Shown here piece after piece: positions 1 to 8,146 of a stretch of DNA of 64,000 nucleotides. The stretch's first letter is position 1. Every line of letters starts with the position of its first letter. The notes under the pieces were generated by a model. The model saw only the letters and a program-made list of their open reading frames with translations, did not search any database and had not been told where the DNA came from. The DNA comes from Cohnella zeiphila (lineage in GTDB: Bacteria > Bacillota > Bacilli > Paenibacillales > Paenibacillaceae): positions 1 to 64,000 of the forward strand of contig NZ_JACJVO010000019.1 in NCBI RefSeq assembly GCF_014212055.1, read 5' to 3'. Made by a program: the position numbers and the translations under genes.

Positions 1-24
1 AAACATTAGCTGGTTTTTGCTCAT
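1..24 (-). CDS. N-terminal fragment of an unidentified gene cut by the window edge
   Basis: An ATG on the minus strand follows a good ribosome binding site (AGGGGGAG, six bases before the start) and opens a frame that reads MSKNQLMF before the window ends. It starts 31 bases after the stop of the SDR gene, so it is probably the next gene of the same transcription unit. Eight residues are too few to assign any function. Confidence 0.4.
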
Positions 25-55
25 TCGATTCTCCCCCTGTTCAGTTCGACTGCGT

Positions 56-694
56 TTAAGGCCGAATCGTCTGCCCGTTCATCGTTCCTTCGATTGCCTT
101 CAGGTAGGCTTGCGCCACGGCGCTTGCAAGCGTGCCCGATACATTCGTCAAACCCAATCCCGCCTTGACATCAAAACTCATATTTTCCAGCGTCTCCTTG
201 ACCCAGCCCGGGCTGACGATATTGAATCGAATTCCCCTCGGCAGCTCGATTGCGGCAGCACGAACAAACCCTTCCAGTCCGTCGTTCACAAATGCGCTGA
301 CCGCGCTTCCGGGTATCAAGCTCTCGAACATATTCCCGCTTGTGAGGGTGATGGACCCGCCTTCGTTCAAGCGCTCGGCCGCTCTGCGCGCCAGAGAGAT
401 CTGTCCCAGCACTTTGCTCTTCATGCCAAACCGAAAGTCCTCTTCCGATATCTGGGAAAATGGCGTCAGTTTGCCGCTTCCGGCAGTGACGGCGATGGCA
501 TCGACATCGAGAACGGATGCGAAAAGCGCCTCCATGGAAGACTCGTCCTCCAAGTCAACCCGGACGGTCCCTTTACGCGACGCGCGGACAACCTCGTAAT
601 GATTCGCTTCGAGCAGATCCGCGAGAGCGGAACCGATGGTTCCCGTAGCTCCGATCACGATGACCTTGCGTTTTCTCATGGTTTCGGGTTTCAC
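56..694 (-). CDS. Short-chain dehydrogenase/reductase (SDR) family protein
   Basis: A 212-residue Rossmann-fold protein. The nucleotide-binding loop GATGTIG lies at residues 15-21, followed by beta-alpha repeats typical of short SDR proteins, and the C-terminal part has the family's 'IRFNIVSPGWV' stretch. The usual catalytic Tyr-x-x-x-Lys is not visible where it should precede 'EGFVRAAAIEL'; that place holds FVND instead, so it may be one of the atypical SDRs. A GTG start is chosen because GAAGGA lies five bases upstream; an ATG five codons further in is the alternative. It follows the GNAT gene by nine bases, so both are probably one unit. Substrate unknown. Confidence 0.85.
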   Translation of the reverse strand: MKPETMRKRKVIVIGATGTIGSALADLLEANHYEVVRASRKGTVRVDLEDESSMEALFASVLDVDAIAVTAGSGKLTPFSQISEEDFRFGMKSKVLGQISLARRAAERLNEGGSITLTSGNMFESLIPGSAVSAFVNDGLEGFVRAAAIELPRGIRFNIVSPGWVKETLENMSFDVKAGLGLTNVSGTLASAVAQAYLKAIEGTMNGQTIRP

Positions 695-703
695 GGTATT
701 CCT

Positions 704-1216
704 TCATCTCTCCCATCGATAGATCATGAACTCTTCATTTACATAGGTGCTATCATCCAATTTCATCGCGTGGATCTCCAGCCCGTAGGTTGTGAACCCG
801 ACGGACCGATACAGCCGCTTGGCATGTTCATTGGTATCGACTACATACAGTTGTATCTGCTCCAGCTCGGGGATCTTCCGGGCACGATGAAGCAGCTCTT
901 GCATCAATCGCTTGCCGATTCCCCGTCCCTGAAACACTCTATCCACATACATGCCCCAAACCGTTCCCTTATGCCGCATTTTCAAAAAAGTCTCTCGTCT
1001 GAACCCCACCATGCCGATCAGTTCTTCCGGCTCCGAGAACGCTCCGAGGATAAAGTTGGAATCGCCGGCGGAGAACCGTTCTATGATTCTCTCTATCGGC
1101 GTGTCTTTGACCTCTTCATACGAAGCTCCGAACGATCGCGGATATTCATACAAAGCCTGCAACCTCAGCTTCCAATAGGCTTCCGCATCCTCGACTTGCA
1201 GTTTTCTGAAGTCCAT
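704..1216 (-). CDS. GNAT family N-acetyltransferase
   Basis: A 170-residue protein of usual length for a single-domain GCN5-related acetyltransferase. The acetyl-CoA pyrophosphate loop is seen as FQGRGIGKRLM after the beta-4 strand 'GTVWGMYVDRV', and the late motif 'VVDTNEHAKRLYRSVGF' is the family's motif B. It probably acetylates an amine of a small molecule or a protein N-terminus, but the acceptor cannot be read from sequence. It lies between the TetR gene upstream and the SDR gene downstream, all on the minus strand with short gaps. Confidence 0.9.
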   Translation of the reverse strand: MDFRKLQVEDAEAYWKLRLQALYEYPRSFGASYEEVKDTPIERIIERFSAGDSNFILGAFSEPEELIGMVGFRRETFLKMRHKGTVWGMYVDRVFQGRGIGKRLMQELLHRARKIPELEQIQLYVVDTNEHAKRLYRSVGFTTYGLEIHAMKLDDSTYVNEEFMIYRWER

Positions 1217-1263
1217 AAATCACCGTCCCGATCTTACATCTGCTCGTTTAAGAGTCTTTCCCA

Positions 1264-1860
1264 TCACGACTTCATCAGATGGTAACGCCGCAAAAGTGCG
1301 AATTGCTTGGCCAGGAAGAGAGGCGTATAAGGCATGTCGCTGCGGAGCCAGGAGACAATCGTTCCGATAAGAGCCGAGGCCCCGTACCAGATGGCGATAT
1401 CGCGTTTGATCCCCAGCTCCGCCAGCTTGGAATCGCCTCCCGATCGTTCGAATCTATCCGTAATCAACGTCGTCAGCAGCCCAAGCAACCGTTCCGTGAA
1501 CACCGTCGTTCGCTTCGTCGCGAGAATCACTTTATAGAATCGGGCGTGCTGCGCGATGTGCTCCAGCAAATTCACCATGATCGGCCATTCCACCTCCGGA
1601 TCCAATGAACGAAGCTCATTCGGCGCTTGAAGGATCGAGGAGAGATCCTCGATCATATCGTCCGCCATCTTCTCCATCATGTCCGGGATGTCCCGATAGT
1701 GAAGGTAGAAGGTCACCCGATTGATCGTGGCGCGTTCGGCGAGCCGATTGACCGATATTTTCTCGACGTCCATCTCTTCCAGCAGCTCGACGAAGGCGTC
1801 CCGAAGCAGCCGGCGCGTGCGAAGAATACGGGGATCGGTGCGCGGTTCGGAATGGTTCAA
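1264..1860 (-). CDS. TetR/AcrR family transcriptional regulator
   Basis: A 198-residue protein with a TetR-type helix-turn-helix near the N-terminus (residues about 15-60: 'RTRRLLRDAFVELLEEM', then 'INRVTFYLHYRDIPDM') and an all-helical ligand-binding C-terminal part. The start is a TTG placed eight bases after AGGGGT. It is divergent from the MFS exporter gene, with palindromes in the 214-base gap, the classic layout of a local repressor of a drug pump (compare LmrA/LmrB of Bacillus subtilis). Role inferred from context: ligand-relieved repression of the pump and probably of its own operon. Confidence 0.9.
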   Translation of the reverse strand: MNHSEPRTDPRILRTRRLLRDAFVELLEEMDVEKISVNRLAERATINRVTFYLHYRDIPDMMEKMADDMIEDLSSILQAPNELRSLDPEVEWPIMVNLLEHIAQHARFYKVILATKRTTVFTERLLGLLTTLITDRFERSGGDSKLAELGIKRDIAIWYGASALIGTIVSWLRSDMPYTPLFLAKQFALLRRYHLMKS

Positions 1861-1960
1861 CCTGTCTACCCCTCTCTGATTTCCTAATGATTACATTTCT
1901 CGGCTTATTCGTCGAACATCTCACGGGTAAGCGACAAAACCGAGTGAATGTGATAATTAA

Positions 1961-2050
1961 TTTACACTTCGTAAAAATGTGTCGATTGCAAAGCTCTCCA
2001 ATCTGACTACAATCTAATTTATGACTTGTTCATTATATTACACAGTGTAA
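1961..2050. promoter_or_regulatory. Divergent control region between TetR and MFS genes with two palindromes
   Basis: Seen directly: a perfect 13-base palindrome TTACACAGTGTAA at 2038-2050 and a second, looser one with the same half site (TTTAC N5 GTAAA) at 1961-1975. A plausible forward promoter lies between them: TTGCAA at 1986-1991, 16-base spacer, TACAAT at 2008-2013. The first palindrome sits just after the promoter and before the exporter ribosome binding site, where a bound TetR dimer would block transcription. Binding is inference. Confidence 0.55.
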
Positions 2051-2074
2051 ATTTAGTCGAGAGGATGAAGCAAG

Positions 2075-3568
2075 ATGAGCACGAATTTGAAGGCGGACAG
2101 CGGCGGCGGCGTGAGGAAGGGGCCGATCCTGTTCATTATGATACTGGGCGCCTTCCTGGCAACGCTGAATCAGACGGTAATGAGCGTCGCCGTCCCGGAA
2201 CTTATGACCGATTTTGACATTTCGGCAACGACAGCCCAATGGCTGACGACCGGATATATGCTGGTGAATGGCGTTCTGATCCCGATTACCGCCTTCTTGA
2301 TGCAGAGGTTTTCGACGCGTCAGCTGTTCCAGGCATCGATGATCCTGTTCCTGGCCGGAACGGTCGTATCGGCCGTGTCCACCGGCTTCCCCGTTCTGCT
2401 GGCGGGACGCCTGATTCAAGCCGCCGGCGCCGGCATCATCATGCCGCTGCTGATGAACGTCATCCTGACGCTCTTCCCTCCCGAAAAAAGAGGAGCGGCC
2501 ATGGGGACGATGGGACTCGCGATTATTTTCGCTCCGGCGATCGGACCGACGCTGGCCGGATACGTGTTGGAGAATTACGCATGGCAAACGATGTTCTACG
2601 CCATGATTCCGCTCGTTCTTCTCGTCATCGTATTAGCCTATATTTATCTCAAGAACGTCTCGGAACGGGTCGCCAGTAAGGTCGACATCCTCGGCGTGCT
2701 CCTGTCCACGATCGGATTCGGCGCGGTGCTGTACGGCTTCAGCCGGGCCGGCAGCGAGGGCTGGTCGAGCTCGGAAGTCATCGTCTCGCTGATCGCAGGC
2801 GTTATCGCCCTTGCCCTGTTCACTTGGAAGCAGCTGGCTTCCAAAAATCCGCTGCTCGACCTTCGGGCGTTCAAGTACAACATGTTTACGTTGACGACTA
2901 TCATCAATATCGCCGTTACGATGATGATGTATGCGGATATGATGCTGCTCCCGCTGTATTTGCAGAACGCTCGCGGCTATACCGCCATGGAGTCCGGCCT
3001 GCTGATGCTCCCCGGTTCCCTCCTGATGGGCTTTATGATGCCGGTCACGGGAAGGCTGTTCGACCGCTTCGGAGCGAAATGGCTGTCGGTCATCGGAATG
3101 GCCATCACGATCGGAACCACTATCGGTTTCGTGAACCTGACGGATTCGACCAGCTATACGTATCTGGTTCTGATGTCGACGGGCCGCCGCTTCGGGATGG
3201 CGTTGTTCCTGATGCCGATCACGACCGCCGGTCTCAATCAGCTGCCGTCGCGTCTGAATGCACACGGCACGGCGATCTCGAACACGATCAAGCAGGTCGC
3301 CGGCGCCGTCGGAACCTCTTTGCTCGTGACCGTCATGACGAATCGGACCGCCACTCACCTGAAGGATATGGCGGCATCCGGTTCAGGAGGTTCGCAGGAC
3401 CATATGATCCTGGAATCCACCATTAAGGGAATCAACGACGCCTATCTGGTCATTATCGGGATCGGCATCGTCGGTCTGCTGCTCGCCTTCTTCATCAAGC
3501 GGACGGGGCAGACGGCCGAAGCGAAAAAGGCCGATCCGGCGGTTGAGGTCCAAGCTACGGAAGCATAA
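2075..3568 (+). CDS. MDR-type MFS exporter (DHA2, 14-TM drug:H+ antiporter)
   Basis: A 497-residue polytopic membrane protein. The length and about 14 hydrophobic segments fit the DHA2/EmrB-QacA branch. Family motifs are visible: 'LNQTVMSVAVPEL' in TM1 (motif D1), 'GRLIQAAGAGIIMPL' (motif B) and 'APAIGPTLAGYV' (antiporter motif C, GxxxGPxxGG-like). It most resembles LmrB-like multidrug exporters. Start ATG follows GAGAGGATGAAGCAAG. It is expressed alone, controlled by the divergent TetR protein, and ends in a strong terminator. The exported compounds are unknown. Confidence 0.92.
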   Translation: MSTNLKADSGGGVRKGPILFIMILGAFLATLNQTVMSVAVPELMTDFDISATTAQWLTTGYMLVNGVLIPITAFLMQRFSTRQLFQASMILFLAGTVVSAVSTGFPVLLAGRLIQAAGAGIIMPLLMNVILTLFPPEKRGAAMGTMGLAIIFAPAIGPTLAGYVLENYAWQTMFYAMIPLVLLVIVLAYIYLKNVSERVASKVDILGVLLSTIGFGAVLYGFSRAGSEGWSSSEVIVSLIAGVIALALFTWKQLASKNPLLDLRAFKYNMFTLTTIINIAVTMMMYADMMLLPLYLQNARGYTAMESGLLMLPGSLLMGFMMPVTGRLFDRFGAKWLSVIGMAITIGTTIGFVNLTDSTSYTYLVLMSTGRRFGMALFLMPITTAGLNQLPSRLNAHGTAISNTIKQVAGAVGTSLLVTVMTNRTATHLKDMAASGSGGSQDHMILESTIKGINDAYLVIIGIGIVGLLLAFFIKRTGQTAEAKKADPAVEVQATEA

Positions 3569-3581
3569 GTTTTTGCAGCAT

Positions 3582-3626
3582 AAAAACGCCTGCCGTTCGC
3601 CGATCGAGGCGATAGCAGGCGTTTTT
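3582..3626 (+). terminator. Rho-independent terminator of the MFS gene
   Basis: A perfect 12-base inverted repeat (AAAAACGCCTGC at 3582-3593 and its complement ending in GTTTTT at 3626) lies 14 bases after the stop codon. The A-run and T-run make it able to work in both directions. Confidence 0.85.
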
Positions 3627-3856
3627 GTTAAGCTTTGCGCGTGGCCGGTTGCTTTCACACGATGCCGCTTACGACCCTCGAGATCAGAATTCCGCTTATT
3701 ACGATGAACGCCATGCCGTGAAGGAGCACAAGTTGAAATCCGCCACATCCTTTTCAAGTGATACAAAATGATTATAGGGATGCAGGAGAATGTTTGCTGA
3801 AGGCGAATGGGCAGGATATCACGAGAAGATGAAGTCCGATCGCTGAAGCGGAAATG
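3627..3856. other. Gene-free stretch between convergent units
   Basis: No convincing gene. A 24-codon minus-strand frame with a hydrophobic stretch (GTG at 3729, stop at 3655, 'GMAFIVISGILISRVVSG') is the only coding-like signal and lacks a well-placed ribosome binding site. The rest shows nothing recognisable. Confidence 0.3.
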
Positions 3857-3882
3857 CAAAAACCCGCTCCGGAGAGCGGGTT
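3857..3882 (-). terminator. Terminator of the minus-strand sugar operon
   Basis: On the minus strand AACCCGCTC, a two-base loop and GAGCGGGTT form a tight hairpin followed by a T-run, 16 bases after the stop of the nucleoside-hydrolase-like gene. This marks the 3' end of the five-gene operon that starts at the isomerase. Confidence 0.8.
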
Positions 3883-3897
3883 GGATTCCGTAAAAGA

Positions 3898-4803
3898 TCA
3901 AGCTCGGGAATAAGCGTGAAGACCTCGATGAAACCGGGCGAGCTTGGCGAAGAAGTCTTCGAGAACGAACCGGGCATCCACTGTATCGTAGACCCGAATC
4001 GGACGGTAACGGCCCGTATGGATATAGTGCATCTGCGCGTCGAAAATCGGGGCCGGCTTCCAGGACCAGCGGCCGCAGTCCGGGTACAGAATGACCCCGA
4101 CGGCAGGCGAATCGCCGAGCGAGCGGTACTCGAACGTCCCGTTCGGAATGCTCTCGTTGAACTCGTACACTTGCTCCGCCAGGTATTTCCCAAGCTCGCC
4201 TTGCGGATAGACTTTCTCCAGCATTTCCGCATAGCTGACCGGCATGAGCTTGTAGACCGTACTCGGGATCTGCCACAGCTCCAGGGAAGACTTGAAGACG
4301 ACGTTGGCGGCATGAATATCGTTGGACAAATTATATTCCCGTCCGCCGATCGGCCATTCCCCTCCGCCGATCCAGATCACCTTCACGTTCCGCTCGGCGA
4401 TCCTCGGCTCCAGCAGCAGCGCGGACGCCATGTCCGTCAGCGGTCCGTAGAAAGCGACATGAAGCGGCCGGTCGTCTTCCTTCATCGCTTCCTCGATAAT
4501 GAGCCGCGCTCCCGGGGAATCGACCGGAGTCTCTTCGTCCGGCATCGCGGTCGCCGCTCCGTCCTCGACCCGGATTCGGTCCCGAAGTCCCATCAGATCG
4601 AGCAGCAGCATGGTCTCGTCGTGGCTGTCCTTCAAGCTGGTCTTCGACCTTCTGTCGCCGAAGTGGGCCGGAATGATGCCGTGCAGCTCGAACGTCGGAG
4701 TCAGGATGGCATGGACGATGGCGTATTGGTCGTCCGCTTCGTTCTTGGCGTCCGTGTTGATGATGACCCTCAACTTATTCTTCGGAATGAATGAATGGCT
4801 CAT
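3898..4803 (-). CDS. Nucleoside hydrolase-like (IunH-superfamily) protein
   Basis: A 301-residue protein of normal length for the nucleoside hydrolase fold. The N-terminal metal and ribose site is visible as NTDAKNEADDQYA at residues 16-28, where classic enzymes have DTDPGxDDxxA: the first Asp is Asn and two extra residues precede the Asp pair. Later 'VAFYGPLTDMASAL' and 'KVIWIGGGEW' match the family's 'GPLTNIA' and glycine-rich strands. Classic members split nucleosides into base and pentose using Ca2+. Here the altered motif and the sugar operon suggest another N- or O-glycoside. It is the last gene of the operon, 21 bases after the kinase gene. Fold assignment good, activity open. Confidence 0.75.
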   Translation of the reverse strand: MSHSFIPKNKLRVIINTDAKNEADDQYAIVHAILTPTFELHGIIPAHFGDRRSKTSLKDSHDETMLLLDLMGLRDRIRVEDGAATAMPDEETPVDSPGARLIIEEAMKEDDRPLHVAFYGPLTDMASALLLEPRIAERNVKVIWIGGGEWPIGGREYNLSNDIHAANVVFKSSLELWQIPSTVYKLMPVSYAEMLEKVYPQGELGKYLAEQVYEFNESIPNGTFEYRSLGDSPAVGVILYPDCGRWSWKPAPIFDAQMHYIHTGRYRPIRVYDTVDARFVLEDFFAKLARFHRGLHAYSRA

Positions 4804-4824
4804 AAGACGTCGGATCCTCCCTTT

Positions 4825-6330
4825 TCACGATTCCTTATTCGTAGTCACGATGCCGGCAACGGCTCTTTTCCATCCTTGATAAAGCCGTTCGCGCTCTTCG
4901 GCCGCCATGGCCGGCTCGAATCGGCAAGCGAAGTCTTGACCGCCGACGGGAAGCTCGGCCGCCGACGGCCACCATCCGATGCCGAGTCCTCCCATATAAG
5001 CGGATCCCAGGGCGGACGATTCGGCGGCATCCGATTTGACGACGGTCCGGCCGAGCAGGTCGGCCTGGAACTGCATGAGGCGCGGGTTGTCGGAGGCGCC
5101 GCCGTCCGCCCGCAGGGCTGCCAGCGGAATGCCGGCCTCCGCCTCCATCATCTCCGCCGCGTCACGGACTTGGTAGGCGATGCTCTCCAGCGCCGCCCGG
5201 ACGAGGTGGGCTTTGCCGGTGCTCCGGCTCATGCCCAGAATAGCCGCCCGGGCCCGTGGATCCCAATAGGGCGCTCCCAATCCGACGAAGGCGGGAACGA
5301 GATACACCCCCTGATTGTCCGGCGCCTCCTCGAGCAATCGGTCCATCTCCTCGAACGAATCGAACAGCCCGAGATTGTCTCTCACCCACTTGATGCTGTC
5401 CCCCGAAGTTCGGATCACGGCTTCCAGGGCATACGCAACGCCGCCGCCCCTTCCCCATGCGATCGCGAGAACGAGACCGTTGCCGGCGGGAACCGGCCGG
5501 TCGCCGATGTTCATGAGGACGGACGTTCCCGTCCCGTAGGTCGCCTTGGTCATCCCGGGCTCCAGGCACAGCTGTCCGAACAGCGCCGCCTGGGAATCGC
5601 CGATCACGCCCGTCAAAGGAACCTGCTCGCTCCACAGGGCCGGGTCGCGAGTCACCCCGAACGAATCGTCGGACGATCTTACCTCCGGCAGAATCTCCTT
5701 CGGAACGCCGAAGAGATCGCACAACCCGTCGTCCCAGGTCCGCTCGTGAATATCGAACAGGGAAGTCCGGCTCGCGTTCGTGTAATCGGTTGCATGAACC
5801 TCCCCGCCGCTCAGCTTCCATAGGAGCCAGCTGTCGATCGTGCCGGCGAGCAGCGTTCCTTCCGCGAGAGCGCGCCGCGCTTCGGGAACCTGTTCGAGCA
5901 TCCATCTCCATTTGGCAGCCGAGAAATACGGATCCAGCATCAGGCCGGTCTTCTCGCGAACGGCCGGCTCGTGCCCCGCTTCCTTCAGGGCCGAGCACCG
6001 ATCGGCCGTTCGCTGGCACTGCCAGACGATCGCGTTGCAGACGGGCCGGCCCGTGGCGCGGTCCCACATGACGGCCGTTTCCCGCTGGTTCGTGATCGTG
6101 ACCGCCGCGAGCCGGTCCGGCGCGATGCCGGCCCGCCGAAGCGCCTCGTGCGCAAGCTTCACGACATTCCGGTAAATCTCTTCCGGATCGTGCTCGACCC
6201 AACCCGCCGCCGGATACAGCTGCTTATGATCGGCGAAGCATCGGACGGCGATTCGGCCCGCGCGGTCGACCAGCAGCGCTTTCGTGCCCGACGTGCTCTG
6301 ATCGATCGTGAGCAGGTAACGTTTCTCCAT
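4825..6330 (-). CDS. FGGY-family carbohydrate kinase, glycerol kinase-like
   Basis: A 501-residue two-domain sugar kinase. The N-terminal phosphate loop reads DQSTSGTKAL (residues 9-18), the N-domain has 'ITNQRETAVMWDRATG' and the C-domain has 'LRADGGASDNPRLMQFQADL', the FGGY signature region. It is closest in style to glycerol kinases, which are also about 500 residues, but its neighbours (sugar isomerase, split transketolase) argue for a ketose kinase whose product feeds the transketolase. Start ATG has GAGGAAGACC before it. Specificity is inference. Confidence 0.88.
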   Translation of the reverse strand: MEKRYLLTIDQSTSGTKALLVDRAGRIAVRCFADHKQLYPAAGWVEHDPEEIYRNVVKLAHEALRRAGIAPDRLAAVTITNQRETAVMWDRATGRPVCNAIVWQCQRTADRCSALKEAGHEPAVREKTGLMLDPYFSAAKWRWMLEQVPEARRALAEGTLLAGTIDSWLLWKLSGGEVHATDYTNASRTSLFDIHERTWDDGLCDLFGVPKEILPEVRSSDDSFGVTRDPALWSEQVPLTGVIGDSQAALFGQLCLEPGMTKATYGTGTSVLMNIGDRPVPAGNGLVLAIAWGRGGGVAYALEAVIRTSGDSIKWVRDNLGLFDSFEEMDRLLEEAPDNQGVYLVPAFVGLGAPYWDPRARAAILGMSRSTGKAHLVRAALESIAYQVRDAAEMMEAEAGIPLAALRADGGASDNPRLMQFQADLLGRTVVKSDAAESSALGSAYMGGLGIGWWPSAAELPVGGQDFACRFEPAMAAEERERLYQGWKRAVAGIVTTNKES

Positions 6331-6339
6331 GGTCTTCCT

Positions 6340-7278
6340 CTACCTGCCGATCAGATCGAGAGCGATCCGCTTGATCGAATCTGCACTGATCCCGTAATGC
6401 TTGAACACTTCCGACGTCTTGCCGGCAATGGCCGGTTCGTCGGGGATGCCGAGGATGCGGACCGGCACGGGATGACGCTGGACGACGACTTCCGCGACGG
6501 CCGCCCCGAGTCCGCCGTGAATGCTATGCTCTTCCACCGTAATGATTCGTCCCGTCTCCTCTGCTGCGCGGACGATCGCCTCCTCGTCCAGCGGCTTGAT
6601 CGTATGCATGTTCAGCACCCGGGCGGATACCCCGACTTCTCGCAGCAGGGCTTCCGCGTCCAGCGCGATGCGGACCGTCTCGCCGGTTGCGATCAGGGTG
6701 ACGTCCTCCCCTTCTTTCATCGTCACAGCCTTGCCGATCGTGAACTCATAGTCGGCCGAATCGTATACATCCTCGACCGGATTCCGCCCGATGCGAACGT
6801 ACGCGCCGCCTTCGTAGCCGACAAGCGCTTCCGTCATCCGCTTCGTCTCGTGGCGGTCCGCCGGCATCATCACCGCAAGGCCCGGAATAGCGCGGGCGAC
6901 GGCCAGATCCTGGACGGAGTGATGCGACATGCCGAGCGCGCCGTAGCTGACGCCGCCGCTAATGCCGACCAGCTTCACGTTCGTGCCGGAATAGGCGACG
7001 TCCACCTTGATCTGCTCGATGCTTCTCATGCTCAAGAAACAAGCGGGCGACGCCACGAACGGCTTCCGTCCGCTATGCGCAAGGCCAGCCGCGATTCCGA
7101 CGATGTTCTGCTCGGCGATGCCGACTTCGACGAACTGGTCCGGATACGCCTTCGCGAACGGGGCCATGGCCGCGGATCCGCGCGAATCGCTGGCGAGCAC
7201 CGTGATGGCCCGGTCTTCCTTCGCCAGCTCCAGCAGCGTCTCGCAGACGACCTGCCGGTTCGGGATCGTGTTCCCCAT
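6340..7278 (-). CDS. Transketolase C-terminal subunit (split transketolase)
   Basis: A 312-residue protein covering the Pyr and C-terminal domains of transketolase. The catalytic Glu that activates thiamine diphosphate is E56 in 'GIAEQNIVGIAAGLA', and 'GMSHHSVQDLAVARAIPGL' follows as in the family. The C-terminal domain has 'HTIKPLDEEAI' and 'VEEHSIHGGLGAAVAE'. The start is ATG at 7278, immediately after the stop of the N-terminal subunit gene (7280-7282), so the two are translationally coupled. Together the halves would make one ThDP enzyme that moves a two-carbon unit between sugars. Confidence 0.93.
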   Translation of the reverse strand: MGNTIPNRQVVCETLLELAKEDRAITVLASDSRGSAAMAPFAKAYPDQFVEVGIAEQNIVGIAAGLAHSGRKPFVASPACFLSMRSIEQIKVDVAYSGTNVKLVGISGGVSYGALGMSHHSVQDLAVARAIPGLAVMMPADRHETKRMTEALVGYEGGAYVRIGRNPVEDVYDSADYEFTIGKAVTMKEGEDVTLIATGETVRIALDAEALLREVGVSARVLNMHTIKPLDEEAIVRAAEETGRIITVEEHSIHGGLGAAVAEVVVQRHPVPVRILGIPDEPAIAGKTSEVFKHYGISADSIKRIALDLIGR

Positions 7279-7279
7279 G

Positions 7280-8125
7280 TTAGCCCTTCTCCCCTTCCTG
7301 CCGCAAGCTTTCCAGAGCCGCGGACAGCTCCGCGAGCGCCCGGTCCAGCTCCTCGTCGCTGGGCACGTGATGATGCCAATGCGGCACATTTTCCGCGAAC
7401 GATACGCCTTTGCCCTTCACGGTATTCGCCATGACAAGCGTCGGCTTGCCGGATGCGGCCGGGACCGCTTCGAACGCGCTCACGAGCGCATCCACGTCAT
7501 TGCCGTCCACCGTCACCACATGCCAGCCGAACGAAGCCCATTTCTCGTCCAACGGATCCAGCCCCATCACTTCCTCCGTGGAGCCGCTGATCTGCAGCCG
7601 GTTGCGGTCGACGATGCCGACCAAGTTATCCAGCTTATAGTGCGCTCCCGCCATCGCCGCTTCCCAGACGGAGCCTTCCGCCTGTTCGCCGTCGCCCATC
7701 AGGCAGAAAACGCGATACCCCAACCCGTCCCGCTTCGACGCAAGCGCCATCCCGACGGAAATGGCCAGTCCGTGACCGAGGGCGCCCGTATTCATCTCAA
7801 TGCCGGGAACCTTGTTGTTCGGGTGGCCGATCAGCCGGGTGCCGAATTGGCTGTACGTGAACAGCTCCTCCTTCGGGAAGAACCCGAGGTCGGCCAGAAT
7901 GCACCAGAGCGACTCCACGGAATGGCCCTTGCTCGCGATGAACCGGTCGCGGTCCGGCAGCTTCGGGTTGGATGGATCGATCCTCATGACGCGATAATAA
8001 AGAGAGGTTAAAATATCGGTGTTGCTGAGCGAGCCGCCGGTGTGGCCCGTTTTGGCGCGGTGAATGATTCGCAGCAGGTCCATCCGGATTTGGACGGCCT
8101 TTTGCCTCAATGCATTGGAATTCAT
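7280..8125 (-). CDS. Transketolase N-terminal subunit (split transketolase)
   Basis: A 281-residue protein covering the PP domain. The ThDP/Mg2+ motif is present as GDGEQ (144-148) followed by 'DRNRLQ' (173-178). Histidines of the active-site channel are seen in 'RAKTGHTGGSLS', 'FIASKGHSVE' and 'GALGHGLAIS'. Split transketolases are common in carbohydrate or secondary-pathway operons as distinct from the full-length housekeeping TktA. Start ATG follows GGAGGAACGAAGCG. It lies 21 bases after the isomerase gene in the same operon. Confidence 0.94.
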   Translation of the reverse strand: MNSNALRQKAVQIRMDLLRIIHRAKTGHTGGSLSNTDILTSLYYRVMRIDPSNPKLPDRDRFIASKGHSVESLWCILADLGFFPKEELFTYSQFGTRLIGHPNNKVPGIEMNTGALGHGLAISVGMALASKRDGLGYRVFCLMGDGEQAEGSVWEAAMAGAHYKLDNLVGIVDRNRLQISGSTEEVMGLDPLDEKWASFGWHVVTVDGNDVDALVSAFEAVPAASGKPTLVMANTVKGKGVSFAENVPHWHHHVPSDEELDRALAELSAALESLRQEGEKG

Positions 8126-8146
8126 CGCTTCGTTCCTCCTCCCGGC

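Noticed and set aside
3655-3729. Possible 24-residue hydrophobic peptide on the minus strand
   Set aside because: It lies next to a terminator and has a membrane-like stretch, but no well-placed ribosome binding site and no recognised toxin family.
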